A DNA stretch of 64,000 nucleotides, taken from positions 16,940-80,939 of the forward strand of contig JAUXZO010000025.1 of assembly GCA_030692685.1 (NCBI GenBank), written 5' to 3'. Both the position numbers and the translations under genes were made by a program. Source of the stretch: Acidovorax sp. Its GTDB lineage: Bacteria; Pseudomonadota; Gammaproteobacteria; Burkholderiales; Burkholderiaceae_C. The notes under the pieces were generated by a model. That model worked only from the letters and a program-made list of their open reading frames with translations, was not told the origin of the DNA and ran no database searches. Positions 9,567 through 18,480 of this stretch are shown one piece after another. Each line of letters opens with the position of its first letter. The first letter of the stretch is position 1.

Positions 9567-9890
9567 GACAAATCTCCTGAAAAGAACTGACTGAATATGG
9601 CGTTGCCGCCAACCTGGTGCCAGGCTTGGCACCCGGCTATCGGTCCACAGTGCCGACCCGGCCTCCTGTTGAACGGCGGAGGGCATTTACCTTCCGTTGC
9701 AAGTGTTTTCGACCCTCCCTCGGGAAACTTTAGGGGCAAACGCACAAGTTGGCAGGTTTTTCCGCTCCTTATTCCGCCAACGCCCTGGGTGACCAATGCC
9801 CACAATTCCTCATCGTTCTTGTATTGCCTGCCGGACGGTAGTCACCCCATCAGGCACAAATGTCCACCCAGAGCCTCAAGGAGCACATCC
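9567..9890. promoter_or_regulatory. Divergent flagellin intergenic region
   Basis: 324 nt between the two divergent flagellin start codons. It holds the fliC1 sigma-28 promoter at 9706-9732 and the AAGGAG ribosome site of fliC2 just before 9891. No comparably good sigma-28 promoter was found facing fliC2. Confidence 0.6.
9706..9732 (-). promoter_or_regulatory. Sigma-28 (FliA) promoter for fliC1
   Basis: On the minus strand TAAAGTTT, 11-nt spacer, GTCGAAAA. The -35 element matches the sigma-28 consensus 8/8 and the -10 matches 6/8. The same variant -10 (GTCGAAAA) occurs before flgM. It directs transcription into fliC1, leaving a 5' UTR of roughly 130 nt. Confidence 0.88.
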
Positions 9891-11402
9891 ATGGCAGCCA
9901 CTATCAATACCAACGTCGCCTCGCTGACGGCCCAGCGCAACCTGGGCATGAGCCAGACGTCGCTCAATACGTCCATTCAACGCCTGTCGTCGGGACTGCG
10001 CATTAACAGCGCCAAGGACGACGCCGCTGGCTTGGCCATCTCGGAACGCTTCACCAGCCAGATCCGTGGCCTGAACCAAGCTGCACGCAATGCGAACGAT
10101 GGTATTTCTTTGGCGCAGGTGACGGAAGGTGCGATGAAGGCGGCGGGCGACATCCTGCAGCGCGTACGAGAACTGGCGGTGCAGTCGGCCAATGCGTCCA
10201 ATAGCCCTAGCGACCGCCAGGCACTGAATCAGGAAGTGGGCCAGCTTGTGGCAGAGCTGGACCGGATCTCCCAAACCACTGAGTTCAATGGTGCAAAACT
10301 GCTGAACGGCACATTTGGTACTCAGCAGTTCCAGGTTGGCGCCAATGCCAATCAGACCATCGTGGCGGCCACGGCCAATCTGCGTACCAGCGTGTACGGC
10401 AATAACCAGAACACATCGGCCAACGGCGCAGGCAGTGGCGCGAACGCAGGAACTTGGGGTGCGAATGGCGTGACGGGGGGGACGTTGGCAGTGAACGGCG
10501 CGCTGGGTTCGCAAAACATCACCATCGTCGCCAGCGACAGCGCCAAGGCCATGGCAGACAAGATCAACTTGCAGACTGCAAATACAGGCGTCACAGGATC
10601 GGCACGCACCGAAGTGGACCTGTCCTTTGAGTCCATCGGTTCTTACACTTTTGAACTGCGCTCGGAAAACACTCCCACGGCGCCCGCACTTGGACAGTCC
10701 ATTTCATTCAACATTACGGCAGTCAACACGTCGGATGGACTGTCAAACGCGATTTCCGCGATTAACGAACAGTCCGCAAAAACCGGGGTGACCGCTTCGC
10801 TGAACCCCAGCAGCACCGGCATTGTGCTGTCCAACGCCACTGGCCAGGATGTTGGCATCTATAAAAGTGCCGCTTCTGGCGCGAATGCGGGCGCAGTGAA
10901 TATCCAGAAGTTGCAAGCGGATGGCACCGCTATTGGCGCGGCCGATACTCTGGCCGCGGCATCGGGAGCCGACAGTTCGACCATCAGTGGTTATGTGGTG
11001 CTCGATTCCGAGAAGTCCTTCTCGACCAATGCCACCACCACCAATGCGTTCAACACCGCGCTTCCTGCCGACAGCGCATCCGATTTGCAAGAAGTGGCCA
11101 ATCTGGATGTCACCACCTTCAAAAAGGCGACTGAGGCACTGAAAACGGTGGACTCCGCACTGTCATTCATCAACGGTGAGCGCGCCAAGCTTGGCGCCTT
11201 GCAAGCCCGGTTTGAGACGGCCATCTCGTCGCTGAACATCACGTCCGAGAACCTGTCTGCGTCGCGCAGCCGGATTCTCGACGCAGACTTTGCCGCCGAA
11301 ACAGCCAACCTGTCACGCGCGCAGATCCTGCAACAAGCAGGTACAGCGATGGTTGCTCAAGCCAATCAGATCCCGCAGGGGGTTCTGAAGCTGCTTCAGT
11401 AA
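9891..11402 (+). CDS. fliC: Flagellin FliC2 (second flagellin, divergent paralogue)
   Basis: 503 aa from the ATG at 9891 ([18 protein letters not shown]), preceded by AAGGAG; the open frame runs 98 codons upstream through the intergenic region and is not coding there. The D0/D1 regions are almost identical to FliC1, and the central region is similar but scattered with substitutions ([17 protein letters not shown] against [17 protein letters not shown]). It ends [13 protein letters not shown]. Likely an inverted duplication of fliC1. The GT41 glycosyltransferase gene starts 82 nt downstream on the same strand. Confidence 0.95.
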   Translation: MAATINTNVASLTAQRNLGMSQTSLNTSIQRLSSGLRINSAKDDAAGLAISERFTSQIRGLNQAARNANDGISLAQVTEGAMKAAGDILQRVRELAVQSANASNSPSDRQALNQEVGQLVAELDRISQTTEFNGAKLLNGTFGTQQFQVGANANQTIVAATANLRTSVYGNNQNTSANGAGSGANAGTWGANGVTGGTLAVNGALGSQNITIVASDSAKAMADKINLQTANTGVTGSARTEVDLSFESIGSYTFELRSENTPTAPALGQSISFNITAVNTSDGLSNAISAINEQSAKTGVTASLNPSSTGIVLSNATGQDVGIYKSAASGANAGAVNIQKLQADGTAIGAADTLAAASGADSSTISGYVVLDSEKSFSTNATTTNAFNTALPADSASDLQEVANLDVTTFKKATEALKTVDSALSFINGERAKLGALQARFETAISSLNITSENLSASRSRILDADFAAETANLSRAQILQQAGTAMVAQANQIPQGVLKLLQ

Positions 11403-11484
11403 GCGGCTGGCGTGCGGCTGGCGTCCTGCAGATGCCGCCACCGGCTTGGCAACTGACGCCTATGGCTAAACTGCCCGCCAGACA

Positions 11485-13710
11485 ATGCGCAAAGGATTCA
11501 CAGTGCACGGCAGAAACAATGCTCCGGCGGATGGTCGACTTAAGGCCGCTCTGGAGGGCAAAGAATGGAATTTGCTGGTACGCCTTTGCAAGCAGATCCT
11601 GCGCAAGAACTCTCGCGACCTGCATGCCACCAGGCTGCTGGGGTATGCCCTGGACTGCCTGGGCAAGGTCGACGAGTCGATCGAGGTCTATCGCCGTGGG
11701 GCGTCCCTGTGGCCCAACGATGCCGAGCTCCTCATCAACTACGGCAACGTGCTGCTCAACCATGTGCGCAACGTGCAGGCTCTCCCCATCTTGGAAAAAG
11801 TCTGCGAACTAAGACCTGACAAGGCGATTTGCTGGCTCAAACTGGCACAGTGCTGCTACTTGATAACCCAGCATGAAAAGGGTTTTCGAGCGGCAGAAAA
11901 GGCCGCCGCACTGGCCATCGACATCTCCGAAAAATCGGCTGCGCTGACCCAAAAATCAATTCACCGCCGAGAACTGGGGCAAGTCAAGGAAGCTGTTCAG
12001 GACTGCCTGGAGGCAATCGCACTGACACCCATGGAGCCATCCAACCACACGAACAGGCTCCTGTTCATGCTGGCAGATCCTGACGCAGATGCCGCCAGCC
12101 TGTCCAGAGCTGCGCGCGACTATGCGGCGGTGTTCGAGCCGCCACTCAAGCCGCACTGGCCCGACTTTGCTGCGCTCCAAGGAGAACCGTGGCGCAAGTT
12201 GCGCATCGGTTTCTTGTCCCCCGACTTCCGGGTGCACTCTGTGATGTATTTCGTGGAAGGATTGCTGGCACAGCTGGATCGACGGCAATTTGAAGTCTTC
12301 GCTTTTTACCTGTTCCCGCGCGACGACCAGGTAACCTCACGGGTCGAGCACCATGCAGACCACTTTGTCCGCCTGGCAGGCCTTAGTGCCGAGCAACAGG
12401 CGCAGTCCATTCGTGCCCACAAGATTGACATATTGATCGATCTGGCTGGCCACACGGGCTACAACGGGCTGCTGGCCCTGGCCCACAAAGCAGCGCCGGT
12501 ACAGGTCTCGTGGCTGGGATTCCCTGCGACGACGGGGCTGGACGCCGTGGACTACAAGTTCACCGACGAGATCACCGATCCGCCAGACGCCCAAGCGCAG
12601 TACACCGAACAGCTTTATCGCCTGCCCACCCTGTTTGCCTGCTACCGCCCCATGAGCCGCCACCCACTGTGGCGCTACCAGCCGCGCTACCAGGTGCGCC
12701 CAACGCCGGCGATGGAGAACGGCTTCATCACATTTGGATCGTGCAACAACTTGGGCAAACTCACCGATGGCGTCCTGTCCCTTTGGGGCCAGGTGCTCGC
12801 GGCGGTTCCGGGATCGCGCCTGCTGATCGAGGGCAAAAACCTGGACCAGCCCGATTTCGCCCTTGCCTACCGCCAGCGTTGCCAAGACCTGGGCCTGGAC
12901 CCCGAGCGGCTGGACTTGGTGGCGCTGGATGGCGACAACCAATACCTGACGTATCACCGCATCGACATTGCGCTTGATCCGTTCCCGCTGACCGGCGGCA
13001 CCACGACCTTCGACGTGCTTTGGATGGGGGTACCCATCGTTTCCATGGTGGGCAACAGCTTCAAGAGCCGGATGGGGGTGGGCTTGCTGACCTATCTGGG
13101 TCGCACCGAGTGGCTGGCTGAAACGTCCGAAGACTATGTTCGCATTGCATGTGAACTGGCCGCCGATATACAACCCCTGAACACCCTCCGTCTGGGACTG
13201 CGTGAAGAGGTAGAGCGCTCTGCACTGATGCGTGAGGACGTTTTCAACCACCATTTTGGCGAGGGCCTGCGTGTGATGTGGCTGCAGTGGCTTGCCCGTG
13301 CACAGCACCCAGACAGCCCTGAGGCCCAGATGGAGGCGATCCAGGACTGGTTGCCTCAACTGCCGCAGGAGTGGACACAAGCGCCCTCTCCAGGGGTTGG
13401 GCTCAAGCCCGGCCAGCGCATTAGCCTGGCCGAGGCCCATCAGCGCCTGCAGCACCTGGTGGACAGAGCCAAAACGTCTACCTTCCAAGCATCCCAAGCG
13501 CGGGTGGACGCATCAGGAGCCCAGATCACGGGCCGCCACTGGATTGCCGTGACGGAACTGGCCGAGGTGGTCCTGAACGCCGTGCCACACGACCCCGTTG
13601 CACTGGCTTGCCTGGCAGAGGTGGAGCATGCGCATGGCCATACGGAATTTGCCGTCACCTACCTGCGGCACGCCACGCAAGCGATGGGGATGGAGCCGTT
13701 CAAGGGTTAG
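11485..13710 (+). CDS. TPR plus SPINDLY-type (GT41) O-linked glycosyltransferase, candidate flagellin glycosyltransferase
   Basis: 741 aa, cytoplasmic, no signal peptide. The N-terminal ~200 residues are TPR-like helices (LLGYALDCLGKVDESIEVYRR, LLINYGNVLLN). The GT41 catalytic region follows: GFLSPDFRVHSV (~240), DLAGHTGYNGLLALAHKAAP (~315), FGSCNNLGKLTD (~416) and DPFPLTGGTTTFDVLWMGVP (~497). These are the SPINDLY/OGT motifs that bind the nucleotide-sugar. A further ~130-residue TPR-like C-terminus is present. GT41 enzymes transfer sugar to Ser/Thr of proteins. It lies directly behind fliC2 and faces a CDP-sugar operon, so flagellin is the obvious target (inference). ATG at 11485 or GTG at 11503 could start it. 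Confidence 0.88.
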   Translation: MRKGFTVHGRNNAPADGRLKAALEGKEWNLLVRLCKQILRKNSRDLHATRLLGYALDCLGKVDESIEVYRRGASLWPNDAELLINYGNVLLNHVRNVQALPILEKVCELRPDKAICWLKLAQCCYLITQHEKGFRAAEKAAALAIDISEKSAALTQKSIHRRELGQVKEAVQDCLEAIALTPMEPSNHTNRLLFMLADPDADAASLSRAARDYAAVFEPPLKPHWPDFAALQGEPWRKLRIGFLSPDFRVHSVMYFVEGLLAQLDRRQFEVFAFYLFPRDDQVTSRVEHHADHFVRLAGLSAEQQAQSIRAHKIDILIDLAGHTGYNGLLALAHKAAPVQVSWLGFPATTGLDAVDYKFTDEITDPPDAQAQYTEQLYRLPTLFACYRPMSRHPLWRYQPRYQVRPTPAMENGFITFGSCNNLGKLTDGVLSLWGQVLAAVPGSRLLIEGKNLDQPDFALAYRQRCQDLGLDPERLDLVALDGDNQYLTYHRIDIALDPFPLTGGTTTFDVLWMGVPIVSMVGNSFKSRMGVGLLTYLGRTEWLAETSEDYVRIACELAADIQPLNTLRLGLREEVERSALMREDVFNHHFGEGLRVMWLQWLARAQHPDSPEAQMEAIQDWLPQLPQEWTQAPSPGVGLKPGQRISLAEAHQRLQHLVDRAKTSTFQASQARVDASGAQITGRHWIAVTELAEVVLNAVPHDPVALACLAEVEHAHGHTEFAVTYLRHATQAMGMEPFKG

Positions 13711-13733
13711 TGTCTGGCCAGTCGGAACTAATC

Positions 13734-13792
13734 ACTATAAAAGTTATAGCTACTAGCGCTTATTTAATAAGCGCCAGAGCCCATTTTCACCA
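13734..13792. repeat. Dispersed palindromic repeat, family A (copy A2)
   Basis: TTATAGCTACTAGCGCTTAT followed by TAATAAGCGCCAGAGC: a near-perfect palindrome around the AGCGCTTAT/ATAAGCGC core. It fills the gap between the convergent GT41 gene and the methyltransferase gene. No other terminator is visible here. Confidence 0.85.
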
Positions 13793-13819
13793 TATATTTC
13801 GATTCCAAAGACTGGCGGA

Positions 13820-14614
13820 TCACTCCTTGCGCCGCAAGAACCCTTGCGGTGCCACCGTCACCTGCAAGCGCTGCTCCATCTCAGCGTCGACCTCGAACTC
13901 GGCATGCCCAGCCAACCACTGGAGCACGGCCGTCTTTGGGTTGTTGCCCACGTCCCAGGGGCGGTCGGCAAAGAACTTCGGCGGCATGTCTTCCACAAAG
14001 GTGTCAAACACCACGCAGTAGCTGCCCGGCGTGACCAGCGGCGCATACGCGTCCAGCTCGCCCAGCACATGGTCGTGCGTGTGCATGGAATCCAGGCACA
14101 CCAGTACGCGCTGGTAGCCCTTCGCAAATTCGTGCACCTGCTGCACCACATCCGGCGCCACAGCGGAGCCCTGGATCATGGCGATACGGCTGGCCATGGG
14201 GTGGGCTTCGATGGCGGCGCGGTTGTGGGCGCGGATGTCGATGTCCACGCCCAGCACCTTGCGGCGCGATGCGCGCGGGTCCATAGTAGTGCCGGCTTCG
14301 ATGGCGTCGCTCATGTCCAGCAGCGCCAACAGCGATGCGCTGAGTACCAGCGAGCCACCGTGCGCGATGCCCGTTTCGATGATGAGGTCGGGCCGCACGC
14401 GCCATACCAGCTCTTGCATGGCCACCATGTCCTGCGGGTACTGGATGATGGGCCGACCCATCCAGTCAAAGTTGTAAACGTACTGCCGCTGCATGGAAGC
14501 CTGGAGCCAGTCGCGAGAAAGCGCCTTGAAAGCGCCATCTTCGGCGTACGACTGCAAGCGAGCTTGCCGTTCTTGGTGGAACTGTTCTGAAGGGTGCATG
14601 ACCAGATCTTTCAC
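13820..14614 (-). CDS. Cephalosporin-hydroxylase/CmcI-family SAM-dependent methyltransferase
   Basis: 264 aa. Despite the family name, characterised relatives include rhamnosyl O-methyltransferases. The SAM-binding segment is LIIETGIAHGGSLVLSASLL (about residues 78-97), followed by acidic VLGVDIDIRAHNR and the metal-proximal LDSMHTHDHVLGEL. Its start GTG overlaps the preceding stop as GTGA; an ATG five codons later (14599) is the alternative. Last gene of the CDP-sugar operon, so it probably O-methylates the sugar, before or after transfer. Acceptor and position cannot be read from sequence. Confidence 0.8.
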   Translation of the reverse strand: MKDLVMHPSEQFHQERQARLQSYAEDGAFKALSRDWLQASMQRQYVYNFDWMGRPIIQYPQDMVAMQELVWRVRPDLIIETGIAHGGSLVLSASLLALLDMSDAIEAGTTMDPRASRRKVLGVDIDIRAHNRAAIEAHPMASRIAMIQGSAVAPDVVQQVHEFAKGYQRVLVCLDSMHTHDHVLGELDAYAPLVTPGSYCVVFDTFVEDMPPKFFADRPWDVGNNPKTAVLQWLAGHAEFEVDAEMEQRLQVTVAPQGFLRRKE

Positions 14615-15357
14615 TTAATCAACAAACCTTGACCTGTGGGCATCTCCAGCACACGGTACCCGTATTTGGCGAACCAGGGGTCCTCCGCCAGCTTCTGCGC
14701 TCGGTAGGCCAACCAACCATAGTCGTCCAGAATCAGGACAGCGCCAGGAACCATGCGGTCAAAAAGCACTTCGAGTGCACCAACCTCCGCATCCGCATTG
14801 TTCATGTCCAGGTGCATAAAGGCGATCTTTTGCGGAGCAACCTCGGCCAGAACCTCAGGCACCTTGCCCTGCGTCACGGTCACATTGTCAAAACCCGAAA
14901 ACCGCTCTTTGACTTGCGCATAGAGCTGCTTGCTGTGCTCCGGCATGGCATGGTGGGGCAGTGACGGGTCGTGATCGAACAAGTCATACAGGTAGTAGTG
15001 GCGATCTGGCTGGTTCGCAAAGTCCACCGCGTCACACACTATTCGAGCTGTGGTGCCCTTGTAGCAAGCGCACTCCACAAAATCTCCCTCCAGCCGCAAG
15101 CCATTGCGCACTCCCCACAGCACGGTGGAAATCCGCCAAAGCACTGCTTTTTCAATGTCTGTGCTCGCGTGGGCATTGAATGCCCGCATCAGGGATTCGT
15201 CCTCCAGGAACCCCAGGTTCCGGTGGTACGTGAAAAGGTTGTCGCCCGCGTAGATGCCGTCCTGACCATTCATCTGGTCAATGGCCTGCTGAAGGCCCTG
15301 AACGAAACCATTCGGCTCCTTGACCCCGAAGAAAACTGTGCTCAAGTGATTGGCCAT
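14611..15357 (-). CDS. TylF/MycF-family O-methyltransferase
   Basis: 248 aa. TylF/MycF enzymes are Mg-dependent, SAM-dependent sugar O-methyltransferases, known from macrolide deoxysugar tailoring. Visible motifs are GDFVECACYKGTTARIVCDA (SAM loop, near residue 91), YLYDLFDHDPS and the catalytic/metal region FMHLDMNNADAEVGALE with VPGAVLILDDYGW. AAAGGA precedes the ATG. Together with the neighbouring CmcI-like gene it gives the cluster two candidate O-methyltransferases. There is a 4-nt overlap with the next gene and a 32-nt gap to the reductase gene upstream. Confidence 0.85.
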   Translation of the reverse strand: MANHLSTVFFGVKEPNGFVQGLQQAIDQMNGQDGIYAGDNLFTYHRNLGFLEDESLMRAFNAHASTDIEKAVLWRISTVLWGVRNGLRLEGDFVECACYKGTTARIVCDAVDFANQPDRHYYLYDLFDHDPSLPHHAMPEHSKQLYAQVKERFSGFDNVTVTQGKVPEVLAEVAPQKIAFMHLDMNNADAEVGALEVLFDRMVPGAVLILDDYGWLAYRAQKLAEDPWFAKYGYRVLEMPTGQGLLIK

Positions 15358-15389
15358 GGGATTTCCTTTCTCTTTTAGAACTCAACAGA

Positions 15390-16196
15390 TCACAGAGCTG
15401 TACCGTCGTCCCAGACGGGGCGCGCCACCACACCCCACTCATTGCGCAGACGAGACACATTGATAGGCACAAGACGCTGCAACGGCGCACCTTCGAGCAC
15501 TTCAAAAGTGCTGGCGTACCGATTGCCAAGCCACGCAAGCCACTGGGAGTGCGTGGTCTGGCTGCCGCTGGCCACGTTGTAAACCGGGTAGCGGCCCTGC
15601 AGCGCAATGCGCGGCAGCCAGTCCAGAACGTCGGCCACATGCACATAGTCCTTGGCGGAGCGCGGGTCAGAGCGCAGCACCATATGGCCCTGGCGGGCCT
15701 GGTGCAGCAGGTCTGCCACCAAGTTGCCCGATGCAGGGTCCATGCCCGGCCCCACCACGTTGGACAGACGCGCCACGCGCACCCCAGCGCGGCCACTTGC
15801 GTGGCACAGGGATTCGCCGGTGAGCTTGGTGAGGTTGTACAGGTACGACGAGTCGCCCGGCAGCACGGCCAGGGGCGCGTCTTCGTGGGTGCTGGCCGCC
15901 CCCATGTAGACCCGGGTGGACGACAGGTACAGCAGCGAGTCGAACTGCGCACGCCGCAGCACTTCGGTCAGCAGCCCCACATGGGCGTCCACGGTGTCGA
16001 ACGGGCGCGTGCGGAAGTCGGCGGTGAGCCCCACGCAATACATCACATGGCCCAGCGGGCAGGTGAACACCTCGGCATCGCCGCGCGCGGGCGCCCACAC
16101 GGTGTGGCCCTGCGCCTGCAGGTGAGCCGCAAGGCGGCTGCCGATGTAGCCCGAGGCGCCCAGCACGGTGAACGTCGAGGGAGGCAGACCCGTCAC
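15390..16196 (-). CDS. NAD(P)-dependent epimerase/4-ketoreductase (extended SDR)
   Basis: 268 aa from a GTG start that overlaps the upstream stop as GTGA; the frame stays open 48 codons further, but that stretch is antisense-like and overlaps the previous gene. The N-terminal Rossmann motif is VLGASGYIGSRLAA (GxxGxxG). The catalytic YxxxK is YNLTKLTGE near residue 130, preceded by the Ser-containing LYLSSTRVY. In this operon its likely job is the final C4 keto reduction of the branched CDP-sugar. Length is somewhat short for a typical NDP-sugar SDR. Confidence 0.83.
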   Translation of the reverse strand: MTGLPPSTFTVLGASGYIGSRLAAHLQAQGHTVWAPARGDAEVFTCPLGHVMYCVGLTADFRTRPFDTVDAHVGLLTEVLRRAQFDSLLYLSSTRVYMGAASTHEDAPLAVLPGDSSYLYNLTKLTGESLCHASGRAGVRVARLSNVVGPGMDPASGNLVADLLHQARQGHMVLRSDPRSAKDYVHVADVLDWLPRIALQGRYPVYNVASGSQTTHSQWLAWLGNRYASTFEVLEGAPLQRLVPINVSRLRNEWGVVARPVWDDGTAL

Positions 16197-16681
16197 CGGC
16201 GCTCCCCCACTACAACCAAAGGCTGGCCCGCATACACCGTGTACGCCAGCAGCTCGCCGCGCACGATGGACCCCGCGCCCACCACGCACCCGCGCCGCAG
16301 CACCGCTCCGTCCAGCAGCACACAGTTGGCGCCGATCCACACGTCGTCCTCAATCACGATGCCGCCCTTGCTGGGCAGAAAGCCTTGCTCGCGGATCAAG
16401 CGGTTTCTGTCGGCATAGGCGTGGTTCACCGGCGCAAAGGTGCAGTTGGCGGCAATTGCTACATAGTTGCCGATGTGGATGCCGTTACCGGTGTAGAGCA
16501 CGCAGCCCGCGTTAACGACCACGTGCTCGCCCACCACCAGGTCGCCGCTGCCGCCCGCAGGCTTGACTTTGACGAAGCTGTCGATGACCGAATGCGCGCC
16601 CACCACAATGCGCGTGCCGCGCACCGAGTCTTCGATGTCGGCCAGGTGCGAGACCTTCGCGGTGGGGTGCAGCTCTATCAC
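16193..16681 (-). CDS. Left-handed beta-helix (hexapeptide) acyltransferase
   Basis: 162 aa, GTG start. Hexapeptide-repeat strands run throughout (VVVGEHVVVNAGCVLYTG, IHIGNYVAIAANCTFAPV, IVIEDDVWIGANCVLLDG, VVGAGSIVRG), and the loop NHAYADRNRLIREQG is typical of WbbJ/MaA-like O-acetyltransferases, with His as probable catalytic base. It sits between the C-methyltransferase and the reductase of the CDP-sugar operon, so it probably O-acylates the sugar. A role as an isomerase-type beta-helix protein cannot be excluded. Confidence 0.82.
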   Translation of the reverse strand: MIELHPTAKVSHLADIEDSVRGTRIVVGAHSVIDSFVKVKPAGGSGDLVVGEHVVVNAGCVLYTGNGIHIGNYVAIAANCTFAPVNHAYADRNRLIREQGFLPSKGGIVIEDDVWIGANCVLLDGAVLRRGCVVGAGSIVRGELLAYTVYAGQPLVVVGERR

Positions 16682-17923
16682 CTAGAACACCTCCAGCTTC
16701 GGCACCGCCACGACCATTTTCGCGCCCCAGCTGCGCGCGTAGTCCAGCTGCTCGGCCACCTCGTTGCGCAGGTTCCAGGGCAGGATCAGGATGCGCTGCG
16801 GCTTGTGGGCGCGCAGGTGCGCCTCGCTCACCACGGGGATGTGGCTGCCGGGCAGGTACTGGCCTTGTTTGGCGGGGTTCTTGTCCACCACGTAGGACAG
16901 AAGGTCAGGCCGCACGCCCGCAAAGTTGAGCAAGGTATTGCCCTTGGCGGCCGCGCCGTAGGCGCCCACGCTCACGCCATCAGTTTGGCATTGCAATAAA
17001 AATGTGAGCAGCTCGCGCTTTACCCGTATGGCCTGGGCCTGAAAATTGCTATAAAAACCTGCACCCAGTAAACCCACCGCAGCTTCGTTGGCCAGCAGTT
17101 GCTGCACGCGGGCGGCGCCTTCAGCGCTGGCCTGGGGGTGGCTCGACGCGTCGGCCCGCGCGGCGAACACGCGCAGGCTGCCACCATGCGTGGACAGCTC
17201 TTGCACGTCGATCACCACCAGGCCATTGGCCGCAAAGATGCGCTGCACCGCCGTGAGCGACAGATAGGAATAGTGTTCGTGGTACGCCGTATCGAACTGG
17301 CAGCCCTGCACCATGCGCAGCAGGTGCGGAAACTCAAAGGTGGCCACGCCGTGGGGCTTGAGCAGCCGGGCAAAGCCAGACACAAAGTCGTTGATATCGG
17401 GCACGTGGGCCAGCACGTTGTTGGCGGCGATCAGGTCGGCCTGGCGGCCCGCAGCGGACAACTCTTCAGCCAGCGCGACGCCAAAGAAGCGCTCGACCAC
17501 CTCGATGCCCTTGGTGCGGGAGGCCGCCGCCGTGCTGGCCGTGGGCTCCACACCGTAGCAAGGGATGCCAGCAGCCTGTACGTATTGCAGCAGGTATCCA
17601 TCATTCGATGCAACCTCCACGACGCAGCTTGCGGCGGTGAGGTCCAAGCGATCTCGCATCGCTTTCACGTAGGCCTCAGCATGCGCGAGCCAAGATGAGG
17701 AGAACGAGCTGAAATACGCGTAGTCGTCGGTGAACAGCGCCTCGCGCCCGGCGTGGTCTTCGGTCTGCACCAGCCAGCAGGTTTCGCAGACCAAGAGGCG
17801 CAGCGGGAACCAGGTTTCGGGCGCGCGCAGCGCGGCCTCGCTCAGGTAGGCGTTGGACGGGGGCGCGCTGCCCAGGTCCAAAAACGGCAGTTGCAGCGGG
17901 CTGCCGCAGTGTCGGCACTTCAC
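16682..17923 (-). CDS. NDP-hexose C-methyltransferase (TylCIII-like)
   Basis: 413 aa from a GTG overlapping the previous stop as GTGA. Three-part architecture of sugar C-3 methyltransferases: N-terminal zinc domain CRHCGSPL ... LLVCETCWLVQTEDHAG (four Cys, residues ~3-60), central SAM domain CVVEVASNDGYLLQYVQAAG (residues ~94-115), and C-terminal domain with GAYGAAAKGNTLLNFAG (~318-334) and ILPWNLRNEVAEQL. It adds a methyl branch to a 4-keto-6-deoxyhexose nucleotide. Residues ~288-313 are encoded by a diverged family-A repeat (GFYSNFQAQAIRVKRELL region), an in-frame insertion. Confidence 0.88.
   Translation of the reverse strand: MKCRHCGSPLQLPFLDLGSAPPSNAYLSEAALRAPETWFPLRLLVCETCWLVQTEDHAGREALFTDDYAYFSSFSSSWLAHAEAYVKAMRDRLDLTAASCVVEVASNDGYLLQYVQAAGIPCYGVEPTASTAAASRTKGIEVVERFFGVALAEELSAAGRQADLIAANNVLAHVPDINDFVSGFARLLKPHGVATFEFPHLLRMVQGCQFDTAYHEHYSYLSLTAVQRIFAANGLVVIDVQELSTHGGSLRVFAARADASSHPQASAEGAARVQQLLANEAAVGLLGAGFYSNFQAQAIRVKRELLTFLLQCQTDGVSVGAYGAAAKGNTLLNFAGVRPDLLSYVVDKNPAKQGQYLPGSHIPVVSEAHLRAHKPQRILILPWNLRNEVAEQLDYARSWGAKMVVAVPKLEVF
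16985..17060. repeat. Family A repeat inside the C-methyltransferase gene (copy A11, variant)
   Basis: Holds AAAATTGCTATAAAAA and AGCAGCTCGCGCTTTA, the variant end and core also seen in the 30.34-30.45 kb copy. It stays in frame with the C-methyltransferase (residues ~288-313). Local composition is visibly more AT-rich than the flanking coding sequence. Confidence 0.6.
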
Positions 17924-18480
17924 AGGCGCACTCCTTCGAATTCTTCGGTCATCCAGGGCTGGCCCGCATCGCGCGGCGACATCGCGCCCGCAGACAGTGG
18001 CCAACCAATGGCCAGCCGGGGGTCGAGTGGATGCAGCCCCGCCTCGGCTGCGGGTGTGTAGGCGGCCGAGTGGCAATACAGCAGCTCGGCGTTGTCGGTC
18101 AGCGCCTGAAATCCGTGGGCAAAACCCGGGGGGATCAGCAGCGCACAGCCGTTGTCGGCCGACAGGCGCTCAGCGTGCCATTGCAAAAAGGTGGGCGAGC
18201 CCTGGCGCAGGTCCACCGCCACATCCCAGACCTCGCCGCGCAGGCAGCTCACAAGCTTCATCTCGGCGTGCGGCGGTTTTTGGTAGTGCATGCCGCGCAC
18301 GGTGCCTTTCAGCGCCGTGTAGCTGTGGTTGATCTGGGCGATGGGCTCCGTCCAGCCCGCGCCCGCCAGCTCTTGTGCGCAGAACATGCGCGAAAAAAAA
18401 CCGCGTTCGTCCACCAGCGGCTGGCGTTGCACGCGGAACAAGCCCTCAAGCGGCAGCGGCACAAAAGCCAGTCGGCTCAT
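17920..18480 (-). CDS. dTDP-4-dehydrorhamnose 3,5-epimerase-like (RfbC family), probably acting on the CDP-sugar
   Basis: 186 aa from the ATG at 18480, which overlaps the rfbG stop as ATGA. RfbC-family cupin: PLEGLFRVQRQPLVDERGFFSRMF at the N-terminus, catalytic-His segment RGMHYQKPPHAEMKLVSCLRG (residues ~62-82) and IPPGFAHGFQALTDNAELLY. These epimerases invert C3 and/or C5 of 4-keto-6-deoxyhexoses, converting D- to L-series. Because the surrounding activation genes are CDP-type and no rmlA/B/D is present, the likely substrate is CDP-4-keto-6-deoxyglucose or its C-methylated form (inference). Confidence 0.87.
   Translation of the reverse strand: MSRLAFVPLPLEGLFRVQRQPLVDERGFFSRMFCAQELAGAGWTEPIAQINHSYTALKGTVRGMHYQKPPHAEMKLVSCLRGEVWDVAVDLRQGSPTFLQWHAERLSADNGCALLIPPGFAHGFQALTDNAELLYCHSAAYTPAAEAGLHPLDPRLAIGWPLSAGAMSPRDAGQPWMTEEFEGVRL

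Noticed and set aside
9740..9880. Possible sigma-28 promoter for fliC2 (GCCGGACG with a weak upstream -35)
   Set aside because: Only half the positions match in each element, well below the three accepted promoters, so no promoter is called.
13820..14614. Reading the CmcI-like gene as an antibiotic (cephalosporin) hydroxylase
   Set aside because: The family name is historical; the sugar-operon context and O-methyltransferase relatives make an antibiotic role unlikely.
15390..16340. Longer N-terminus for the SDR gene (start at 16340)
   Set aside because: The added 48 residues are Arg/Gly-rich, lie wholly within the overlapping acyltransferase gene, and the GTGA overlap start places the Rossmann motif at the usual position.
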